Shown here: in pieces, positions 58,109 through 64,000 of the stretch
How positions within the stretch are numbered: position 1 is the stretch's first letter
Layout: each line of letters opens with the position of its first letter
NCBI RefSeq assembly: GCF_010731575.1
Contig: NZ_AP022617.1
Span: 3,658,001 to 3,722,000, forward strand
DNA length: 64,000 bases
Direction of reading: 5' to 3'
DNA from: Mycolicibacterium monacense
GTDB taxonomy: Bacteria; Actinomycetota; Actinomycetes; Mycobacteriales; Mycobacteriaceae
Program-made: the position numbers and the translations under genes
Notes under the pieces: generated by a model
Database searches by the model: none
The model's input: only the letters and a program-made list of their open reading frames with translations
What the model was told of the DNA's origin: nothing

Positions 58109-59125
58109 TCAGGCCGCGAGCCGGTTCACCACACCGACGAACACGGCGGGCAGTGCCTGCGCTGCGGGCACGATGCGCGGCCGGATCGACGGCGTCGCCC
58201 CGGCCCGCACCAGGCCCGCGGTGAGCAGCCGGTAGCGGCGGGTCAGTGTCCGCCATCGGCGGTCGTACTCGTCGACGCGTTCTGCCACAACACAATTCAC
58301 GAGCAGCTCGGCGGCGCCGAAGGCCAGCCCGATGCCCTCGCCGGTGAGCGCGTCGATGTATCCGGCGGCGTCCCCGACGAGCAGCACCCGCCCGGCCGTG
58401 CGTTCGCGCACGGTCTGCCGCAGCGGGCCCGCGGCGCGGTCGGGTCCGTGGGCATGCTCCCGGACCCGGTCGGCGAGCGCGGGGAACTCCGCGAGGTGCC
58501 GGTCGAATCCGCCGCGCGACGAGGTGAGGATCGCGATCCCCACGCAGTCGTCGGCCACCGGGGTCACGTACGCCTCGCTGTGCGGGCCCCAGTGCACCTC
58601 GACGCGATCGCTCCACGGCGCGGTGTGGATGTGCCGCCGGATCCCCCACCGGCGCGGGCCACGACTGGGTTGGGACAGTCCCAGTGCCCGCCGGATCGGT
58701 GAGTGCAGCCCGTCGGCGGCCGCGAGGTATCGGGCCCGCAACCCGCCCGCCCGCACCGACTGCGCGTCCTGGCTGATCGGGACCGCGTCGCCGCTGACGA
58801 TGCGCACGCCCGCCGACCGGGCCGCCTCCTGCAGCGCGGCGTGCAGCACGGTGCGTCGTACACCGAGCCCGGCTCCGCCGCGGAACGTCGCGTCGACCCG
58901 ACGGTGCCCGTCGAGGTAGGCGATCCCGCTCAGCGCCATCCCGTGTGGCGCCACCCCGAGGCGGTCCAGATGGGCGACGGTGTGCGGCATCAGACCTTCC
59001 CCGCAGGCCTTGTCCAGGCTGCCGGGACGGCGCTCGATCACCGCGACGTCCAGTCCGGCCCTGGCGCCGTACACCGCGGTGGCCAGTCCGGCCGGGCCGC
59101 CGCCGGCGACGAGGAGGTCGATCAT
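58109..59125 (-). CDS. FAD-dependent monooxygenase/reductase (geranylgeranyl-reductase-like, SrsC-like)
   Basis: A 338-residue flavoprotein with the FAD motif DLLVAGGGPAGLATAVYGARAGLDVAVIERR, the CGEGLMPHTVAHLDRLG segment and the second FAD motif VLLVGDAAGYIDALTGEGIGLAFGAAELL, typical of the geranylgeranyl-reductase/PHBH family. It is the last gene of a three-gene operon after a type III polyketide synthase and an isoprenylcysteine-methyltransferase-like gene. In Streptomyces griseus srsABC the equivalent flavoprotein hydroxylates an alkylresorcinol; that role is inferred here. ATG 59125 overlaps the upstream stop by four bases. Confidence 0.88.
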   Translation of the reverse strand: MIDLLVAGGGPAGLATAVYGARAGLDVAVIERRPGSLDKACGEGLMPHTVAHLDRLGVAPHGMALSGIAYLDGHRRVDATFRGGAGLGVRRTVLHAALQEAARSAGVRIVSGDAVPISQDAQSVRAGGLRARYLAAADGLHSPIRRALGLSQPSRGPRRWGIRRHIHTAPWSDRVEVHWGPHSEAYVTPVADDCVGIAILTSSRGGFDRHLAEFPALADRVREHAHGPDRAAGPLRQTVRERTAGRVLLVGDAAGYIDALTGEGIGLAFGAAELLVNCVVAERVDEYDRRWRTLTRRYRLLTAGLVRAGATPSIRPRIVPAAQALPAVFVGVVNRLAA

Positions 59126-59631
59126 CGCAACCCCGCGAGCGCGGTGTTCTCCACGCGGACCCGCGTCCGGAGCAGGGCGGCGTTGAGCGCGGTGAACACC
59201 AGCGCGGTGATCCAGGCGCCGTGCACCAGTGGGAGGGCGAAACCCTCGACGACCACCGCGACGTAGTTGGGATGCGGGATGAGCCGGTACGGTCCGCCGG
59301 TGACCCGCGACGCGCCGGGGACGACGATGACCCTGGTGTTCCACTGCCGGCCGAGGGTGGTGATGCACCACCACCGCAGCGCCTGTGCGGCGATCACCAG
59401 CGCGAGCATGGGGAAGCCCAGCACGGGTGTGAACGGCCGTTTCAGTGCGGCGACCTCGAGCAGGCACCCGGCCAGCAGACCGGTGTGCAGCACCACCATC
59501 ACCGGGTAGTGCCTGGCACCGTACTCGACACCGCCGCGTTGCCGGCTCCAGCGTCGGTTGCGTTCGGCGACAACGAGTTCGCCCAGCCGCTCGACACCGA
59601 CCGCGGCGATCAACAAGCCGTACCAGACCAT
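59122..59631 (-). CDS. Isoprenylcysteine carboxyl methyltransferase-family membrane protein (SrsB-like)
   Basis: A 169-residue integral membrane protein with four or five helices and the ICMT-type cofactor region (LGRQWNTRVIVVPGASRVTGGPYRLIPHPNYVAVVVEG), in which GPYRLIPHPNY is the S-adenosylmethionine-binding signature. Bacterial members methylate oxygen of phenolic lipids. It lies six bases after the polyketide synthase gene and overlaps the flavoprotein gene by four bases, matching the srsA-srsB-srsC order. Confidence 0.9.
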   Translation of the reverse strand: MVWYGLLIAAVGVERLGELVVAERNRRWSRQRGGVEYGARHYPVMVVLHTGLLAGCLLEVAALKRPFTPVLGFPMLALVIAAQALRWWCITTLGRQWNTRVIVVPGASRVTGGPYRLIPHPNYVAVVVEGFALPLVHGAWITALVFTALNAALLRTRVRVENTALAGLR

Positions 59632-59637
59632 GGGCCG

Positions 59638-60690
59638 TCAGCGCCAGCGCAACAGGACGAGTTCGGAGCAGAAGCCCGGGCCCATCGCCATCATCAGCCC
59701 GGGGGTGTCCGCGGGCGGGTGTTTGGCGATGGTGTCCCGCAGCACGTGCAGCACGGACGCCGACGACAGGTTGCCGACCTCGGCCAGCGACCGCCAGGTC
59801 AATTCCAGTGCGTCGTCGGGTAATCCGAGGGTCGCGGTGATGGCCTCGATGACCTTCGGACCGCCGGGGTGGCTCACCCAGGTGGCGATGTCGCCGATCT
59901 TCATGCCGTGGCTGTGCAGGAAATCCGTGACGTCGTCGCCGAGGTAGCGTTCGACGACCTTCGGCACATCCGGGGAGAGCACCAGGCGGAAGCCGGAGGC
60001 GTCGACGTCCCAGCCCATCGTCCGCAGCGAGTCGGGATACAGGTGGCTGCGCGAGTCGACGACCTCCGGACCGGACGCCCCCTCGGCACGTCGGTCGCCG
60101 GCCACCACGACCGCGGCGGCGCCGTCGCCGAACAGGCTGCTGCCGACCACGGTGGCCATCGTCGGATCGGTCTTCGACACCAGGGAACACAGCTCGACCG
60201 CCAGCAGCACCGCCACCCCGTCGGGGTCTCCGCGCAGGTGGTCGTGCAGCCGGGCGACCCCCGCCGCGCCGGCCACGCAGCCCAGCCCGAACATCGGCAC
60301 ACGTCGGACGTCGGGACGCAACCCGACACGGGCGGCGATGCGGGCGTCCAGCGGTGGCACCGCGATGCCGGTGACGGTGGTCGTCATGATCATGTCGACC
60401 TCGGACGGGTCGATGCCGGCGTCGTCGAGCGCGCCGGTCAGCGCCGCGGCGCCGAGTTCCACGGCGTGTTCGATGTAGAGGTCGTTGGCCCGGCCGAAAT
60501 CGGTCAGCCCGGCGTACTCCTCCAGTGGCAGCACCGTGTGGCGGGTGGACACCTTCGCGCTGCGGTGCAGCGCCCGGATGCTGTCGGCGTATTCGGCGTA
60601 ACCGGGCAGCGCGATCAGCGCCTCGGTCACTTCGGCCTGGGTGTAATTATGTGGCGGCACCTCGCCGCGTACGGCTGCGACAACGCTCAT
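59638..60690 (-). CDS. Type III polyketide synthase (chalcone-synthase family, SrsA-like)
   Basis: A 350-residue type III polyketide synthase. The catalytic triad is visible as Cys in [16 protein letters not shown], His in [13 protein letters not shown] and Asn in [12 protein letters not shown]. The C-terminal [13 protein letters not shown] is the family GFGPG-type loop. Such enzymes extend fatty acyl-CoA starters with malonyl-CoA to give alkylresorcinols or alkylpyrones, as with mycobacterial Pks10/11/18. With the methyltransferase and flavoprotein genes it forms an operon; a TetR gene lies 68 bases upstream. Confidence 0.94.
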   Translation of the reverse strand: MSVVAAVRGEVPPHNYTQAEVTEALIALPGYAEYADSIRALHRSAKVSTRHTVLPLEEYAGLTDFGRANDLYIEHAVELGAAALTGALDDAGIDPSEVDMIMTTTVTGIAVPPLDARIAARVGLRPDVRRVPMFGLGCVAGAAGVARLHDHLRGDPDGVAVLLAVELCSLVSKTDPTMATVVGSSLFGDGAAAVVVAGDRRAEGASGPEVVDSRSHLYPDSLRTMGWDVDASGFRLVLSPDVPKVVERYLGDDVTDFLHSHGMKIGDIATWVSHPGGPKVIEAITATLGLPDDALELTWRSLAEVGNLSSASVLHVLRDTIAKHPPADTPGLMMAMGPGFCSELVLLRWR

Positions 60691-60714
60691 GGCACTCTCC
60701 CTCTACCTTCTCAA

Positions 60715-60735
60715 GACGTGTCGCGGCGCCACGTC
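60715..60735. promoter_or_regulatory. Inverted repeat between TetR gene and polyketide synthase gene
   Basis: GACGTG (60715-60720) and CACGTC (60730-60735) are inverted across nine bases in the 68-base gap. It could be an operator for the adjacent TetR regulator in front of the polyketide synthase operon, or part of a terminator for the TetR gene. Confidence 0.3.
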
Positions 60736-60758
60736 GTTCAAAAGGCGGGGGAAAAAGA

Positions 60759-61322
60759 TCAGTCGGTGAGCGGATCCAGCAGGAGTTGGTGGATCACGGG
60801 GCGCGCGAAACGCAGGAGGTCCTCGCGGCTGAGGTCGGCGACGGCGGGATTGGCGAGCACGTAGCGGGTGGTGGCCAACCCGATCACGAACGCCCCCATC
60901 AGGCCGGCGCGCTGCGCCGGATGGTCGGGCGCGACGGCGGCGAGTGCGGGCGCCACCTGGGTGGCGAAGACGTGCCGCAGCGTGTCGGCGGCGGATTCAC
61001 TGGTCATCGCCGCCCGCAGCAGAGCGAGGAACGTGGTGTCCTGTTCCCACACCGCGAAGAAACGGGACAGCAGCACATCGGCGATCCGGTCGGGGTCGAC
61101 GGTGCTGAGGTCGGGCAGGTCGATCCTGAATTCGGCTGCCTCAGCGAACAATTCCTGTTTACTGCCGAAGTACCGGATGATGAGCGCCGCATCCACCCCG
61201 ACATCGGCGGCCACCCCGCGCAAGGTGGTGCGCTGGTAGCCGTCGGCCCCGAAGCGCCGCCGGGCGGCGGCGAGGATGTCGGCGCGCGTCTGCGGGGCGT
61301 TGCGGGTTCGCTCCGTGCCCAT
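60759..61322 (-). CDS. TetR-family transcriptional regulator
   Basis: A 187-residue TetR regulator. The N-terminal helix-turn-helix is RADILAAARRRFGADGYQRTTLRGVAADVGVDAALIIRYFGSKQELF (about 14-60), with FGSKQELFA the classic end of the DNA-binding region. The C-terminal ligand domain is of the TetR_C-type seen in antibiotic or lipid responsive regulators. It lies immediately upstream of and co-directional with the polyketide synthase operon and downstream of a HAD gene, so it may control either itself or that operon. Confidence 0.92.
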   Translation of the reverse strand: MGTERTRNAPQTRADILAAARRRFGADGYQRTTLRGVAADVGVDAALIIRYFGSKQELFAEAAEFRIDLPDLSTVDPDRIADVLLSRFFAVWEQDTTFLALLRAAMTSESAADTLRHVFATQVAPALAAVAPDHPAQRAGLMGAFVIGLATTRYVLANPAVADLSREDLLRFARPVIHQLLLDPLTD

Positions 61323-61376
61323 TCGAAGAACAATAGGGGGCAGTCTGTCGGCAACCCCTCGAACGCCGACGGTCCC

Positions 61377-62102
61377 CTATGCCGCGGGCGCTGTCCTGCG
61401 GGCCGTCGACCGGGCGTACAGCCGTTCACAGGTGGTGAGCCGCAGCGGATCGGCACCGCCGTAGTCGGCCCGCACCGCCAGCGCCGCGGTCGCATCCCGC
61501 GGGGCGCTGTCCTGCCCGACCAGGATCGTGGCCAGGCCGGCCGCGGTCGCCGTGCGCAACCCGGCCGTCGTGCCGGTCAGCGCGACGACCCGGTCGGTGG
61601 TGACGCCGAGTTCGTCGAGGGCGTAGCGGTAGGCCTCCGCGGGCGTCGCCACGTCGTCGCCGGTGACGATGGTCTCGACCTGGCCCTCGCCCACGAGTTG
61701 GCGCACCAGCGGCTCGGCCCATGCGCGGCGGCCCGAGGTCACCACCGCGACCGGCACACCGGCGGCGAAGGCGTCACCCACGAGGTCGTCGAGACCGGGC
61801 CGCGGGCTCGCACCGACGTCGAGCACCATCTCGTCGAACATCATCGCCTTGGTCGAACAGATCTCGTCGGCGAGCAGTTCGATCAGCACGTCGCACTCCG
61901 GTCCCACGCAGTGGTTGCGCAGTTCGGCCAGCACGCGCTGGCGTTCGTCGCGCAGCACCATCAGCCGCCGGTACCGGGCCGCCGACCACTCGATGGGCAC
62001 GCCATGCGCCGCGAACGCGGCGTTGAACACCACGCGGTGCACGTCGTAGTCGAGGTCGGTCAACGCCTCCAGGTCGAACACCAGGGCCCGCAACGGGGTC
62101 AC
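61377..62102 (-). CDS. HAD-superfamily hydrolase (beta-phosphoglucomutase/phosphatase-like)
   Basis: A 241-residue HAD-like protein from GTG 62102 (VTPLRALVFDLEALTDLDYDVHRVVFNAAF). The first motif reads FDLEALTD where active phosphatases have DxDGTLxD, so the second catalytic Asp is replaced by Glu. VVTSGRRAW supplies motif II; the later region VGQDSAPRD lacks a clear GDSxxD. It may therefore be weakly active or a binding protein. A longer upstream frame exists but is not HAD-like. It is divergent from the response regulator gene at 62318. Confidence 0.75.
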   Translation of the reverse strand: MTPLRALVFDLEALTDLDYDVHRVVFNAAFAAHGVPIEWSAARYRRLMVLRDERQRVLAELRNHCVGPECDVLIELLADEICSTKAMMFDEMVLDVGASPRPGLDDLVGDAFAAGVPVAVVTSGRRAWAEPLVRQLVGEGQVETIVTGDDVATPAEAYRYALDELGVTTDRVVALTGTTAGLRTATAAGLATILVGQDSAPRDATAALAVRADYGGADPLRLTTCERLYARSTARRTAPAA

Positions 62103-62212
62103 CTCCGCAGCGACCGGGCGGGCCCCGTCCCACCAGAACCGGCCCGCACACCATGTTCTCTCACGCGTTGTCTGCACACGATCACAGTGGCGCAGGTCAC
62201 AGGTCGGCGTCC

Positions 62213-62228
62213 TCCCCCCTTTGGGGGA
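62213..62228. promoter_or_regulatory. Palindrome upstream of response regulator
   Basis: TCCCCCCTTTGGGGGA (62213-62228) has six-base inverted arms around CTTT. It lies in the 215-base divergent region between the HAD gene and the response regulator, about 90 bases before the latter's start, and could be an operator for the neighbouring NarL-type regulator. Confidence 0.35.
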
Positions 62229-62317
62229 TTCGACGTGGCGAAGTTGCCCAGCCGTCTGCCGCCGCGCCTCTAAGGTGATGCCATGACCGCCCAGCGAGAA
62301 GCGAAGCGGCATCGCGC

Positions 62318-62977
62318 ATGACCGGCGGGCCTGTGCGGATCGTCCTGGTCGACGACCACGAGATGGTCATCGAGGGACTCAAGGCCATGCTCGCGACGTA
62401 TGCCGACCGGGTCGCGGTGGTGGGACAGGCGGTGGGCGCCGAACGCGCGATCGGCGTGGTCGCCGACCTGCGACCGGACATCGTGCTGTGCGACGTCCGG
62501 ATGCAGGGGGCCAGCGGCCTGGACCTGTGCCTGGAGCTGCGCGGGCGCGACCCGGACCAGAAGGTGGTGATGCTCTCGGTGTACGACGACGAGCAGTACC
62601 TGTTCCAGGCGCTGCGGGTGGGTGCGTCGGGCTACCTGCTCAAGAGCATCAGCAGTGACGAGCTGGTCCGCCAGCTCGAGTTGGCCCACCGCGGCCAGAC
62701 CGCCATCGATCCGGGCATGGCGGCCAGGGCGGTCGACACCGCCGCCCGGCTGCAGCGGGACGAGTTCTGGCCCGGGGCCCGCCAGGGCCTCACCCAGCGC
62801 GAGAGCGAGATCCTGTCGTTCGTCGTGACCGGGCTGTCCAACCGGGGTATCGCCAACAAACTGGTGATCGGCGAGGAGACCGTGAAGACCCACCTGCGGT
62901 CGATCTACCGCAAACTCGGCGTCGGTGACCGCGCCGGTGCGGTGGCGACGGCGCTGCGCGAGGGGATCTACCAGTGA
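62318..62977 (+). CDS. NarL/LuxR-family response regulator
   Basis: A 219-residue two-component regulator. The receiver has VLVDDHEMVIEGL and phospho-acceptor Asp in VLCDVRMQGASGLDLC (near 57). The LuxR-type helix-turn-helix is LTQRESEILSFVVTGLSNRGIANKLVIGEETVKTHLRSIYRKLGV. It is a distant paralogue of DosR but lacks the DosR DNA-contact sequence (KTVKNYV is replaced by ETVKTHL). Its stop overlaps the start of the histidine kinase gene (GTGA), so the pair is one operon. Confidence 0.95.
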   Translation: MTGGPVRIVLVDDHEMVIEGLKAMLATYADRVAVVGQAVGAERAIGVVADLRPDIVLCDVRMQGASGLDLCLELRGRDPDQKVVMLSVYDDEQYLFQALRVGASGYLLKSISSDELVRQLELAHRGQTAIDPGMAARAVDTAARLQRDEFWPGARQGLTQRESEILSFVVTGLSNRGIANKLVIGEETVKTHLRSIYRKLGVGDRAGAVATALREGIYQ

Positions 62978-64000
62978 CAACGCGAGCGTTGCTGACCGCC
63001 GACCGCGAACTGGCCCTGCTGCGCGAGCTCATCCAGGCGGCCTCGAGCGGGCCGGGGGTGGAGCCGCTCGCGGCCGCGGCCGCCCGCATGATCACCGCGG
63101 CCACCCGCACCGACGTCTGTTTCGTCCATGTGCTCGACGACTCCGACCGGTCGCTGACACTGGCCGGGGCCACGCCGCCGTTCGACAGCCAGATCGGCAA
63201 GATCCGGCTACCGCTGGGCCAGGGCATCTCCGGCTGGGTGGCCAGCCACCGCGAGCCGGTGGTGATCGGCCACGACAAGGAGTCCGATCCGCGCTACATG
63301 CCCTTCCAGTCGTTGCGCGGCAAGGACTTCACGTCGATGGTGTCGGTGCCGATGGAGACCGACCCCGGCGGGCTGGTCGGGGTGCTCAACGTGCACACCG
63401 TCGAACGTCGCGACTTCTCCGAGCGCGACGTGGAACTGCTCCTGGTGATCGGCCGGCTCATCGCCGGCGCGCTGCACCAGGCGCGGCTGCACCGGCAGTT
63501 GGTGGCGCGCGAACGGGCGCACGAGAACTTCGTCGAGCAGGTGATCGAGGCCCAGGAGATCGAACGCCGACGGCTCGCCGGCGACATCCACGACGGGATC
63601 TCGCAGCGGCTGGTGACGCTGTCCTACCGGCTCGACGCCGCGGTCCGCGCGATCGACGATCCGCAGGTGGTGTCCGAACAGCTGGGCAAGGCCCGTGAGC
63701 TGGTGGCGCTGACGCTGGGCGAGGCGCGTGCCGCGATCAGCGGGCTGCGTCCGCCGGTGCTCGACGACCTCGGCCTGGCCGGCGGGCTGGCCAGCCTGGC
63801 GCGGTCGATCCCACAGGTGCAGATCGACACCGATCTGACCGAACGCCGGCTGCCCGACCACATCGAGCTGGCGCTCTACCGCATCGCGCAGGAGTGTCTG
63901 CAGAACGTGGTCAAACACTCCGGCGCCGCCACGGCCCGGCTGACGTTCGGGGTGGCCGACGACGCCACGGGCCAGACAGCGCGGCTCGAGATCATCGACG
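62974..64000 (+). CDS. GAF-domain sensor histidine kinase, 3' end missing
   Basis: The gene runs off the right edge; 342 codons are visible from GTG 62974. A GAF domain occupies about 20-165 (TRTDVCFVHVLDDSDRSL; LPLGQGISGWVASHREPVVIGHDKESDP; LVGVLNVHTVERRDFSERDVELL). The HisKA_3 dimerisation region follows with the phospho-acceptor His in ERRRLAGDIHDGISQRL (near 209) and LRPPVLDDLGLAGGL; the beginning of the HATPase domain (RIAQECLQNVVKHSGA) is present. GAF plus HisKA_3 is the DosS-like layout, but with one GAF and no haem-ligand HPPMR motif. It is coupled to the response regulator. Confidence 0.93.
   Translation, partial: MTTRALLTADRELALLRELIQAASSGPGVEPLAAAAARMITAATRTDVCFVHVLDDSDRSLTLAGATPPFDSQIGKIRLPLGQGISGWVASHREPVVIGHDKESDPRYMPFQSLRGKDFTSMVSVPMETDPGGLVGVLNVHTVERRDFSERDVELLLVIGRLIAGALHQARLHRQLVARERAHENFVEQVIEAQEIERRRLAGDIHDGISQRLVTLSYRLDAAVRAIDDPQVVSEQLGKARELVALTLGEARAAISGLRPPVLDDLGLAGGLASLARSIPQVQIDTDLTERRLPDHIELALYRIAQECLQNVVKHSGAATARLTFGVADDATGQTARLEIID

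Overview
The window is high-GC actinobacterial DNA, and gene order plus protein content place it in a Mycobacterium, most likely a fast-growing environmental species (Mycolicibacterium). The left edge carries secreted cutinase pairs next to truA-rplQ-rpoA-rpsD-rpsK-rpsM-rpmJ-infA, the order of M. tuberculosis Rv3451 to Rv3462c. From 51 to 54 kb come an F420-dependent LLM oxidoreductase, rmlB and rmlC, which correspond to Rv3463 to Rv3465. In M. tuberculosis these two blocks are adjacent. Here about 44 kb of other genes separates them.

That intervening block (about 7 to 47 kb) is a dense DosR (DevR) dormancy/hypoxia island. It contains dosR and a haem-GAF kinase of the DosS/DosT family; hspX followed by an Rv2030c-type phosphoribosyltransferase/erythromycin-esterase fusion; nrdZ with its DUF1918 partner (Rv0569-Rv0570); ctpF behind a universal stress protein (Rv1996-Rv1997); an Rv2004c-type APH/kinase fusion; the ribosome hibernation factor RafH; three Acg-type nitroreductases; a Ddn-like F420 nitroreductase; six tandem-domain universal stress proteins; three SRPBCC-type proteins (one at the far end, outside the boxes); a P1B-5 metal ATPase ending in a hemerythrin domain; a short MgtE; a CNNM/CorC transporter; and two zinc alcohol dehydrogenases. 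Palindromes of the form GGGnC-N4-GnCCC, resembling the DosR box, lie in front of nearly every transcription unit. No integrase, tRNA or insertion sequence was seen at the edges.

Within the island a translationally coupled operon on the minus strand (27.6 to 22.1 kb) encodes an orphan 87-residue protein, an acetyl-CoA-synthetase-like ligase broken by one in-frame amber codon, a 2-oxoacid dehydrogenase (E1 alpha, E1 beta, E2) and a discrete acyl carrier protein; RafH and an alcohol dehydrogenase follow. A second minus-strand operon (20.0 to 15.4 kb) joins a stress protein, a zinc-ribbon membrane protein, a CorC-type transporter and an unusual HAD-phosphatase/P-loop ATPase fusion.

To the right of the island (47.8 to 51 kb) a receiver-domain/thioredoxin-reductase-like flavoprotein without redox cysteines is paired with a cyclic-nucleotide-domain histidine kinase. 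After rmlBC come the valine-catabolism genes mmsA-fadE-mmsB behind a palindromic operator, then a minus-strand type III polyketide synthase/methyltransferase/flavoprotein cluster resembling Streptomyces srsABC with a TetR gene and a HAD gene upstream, and finally a NarL-type response regulator with its GAF histidine kinase, which runs off the right edge.

Coordinates and motifs were read by eye. Assignments to M. tuberculosis counterparts rest on remembered sequence and gene order and have not been checked by alignment.
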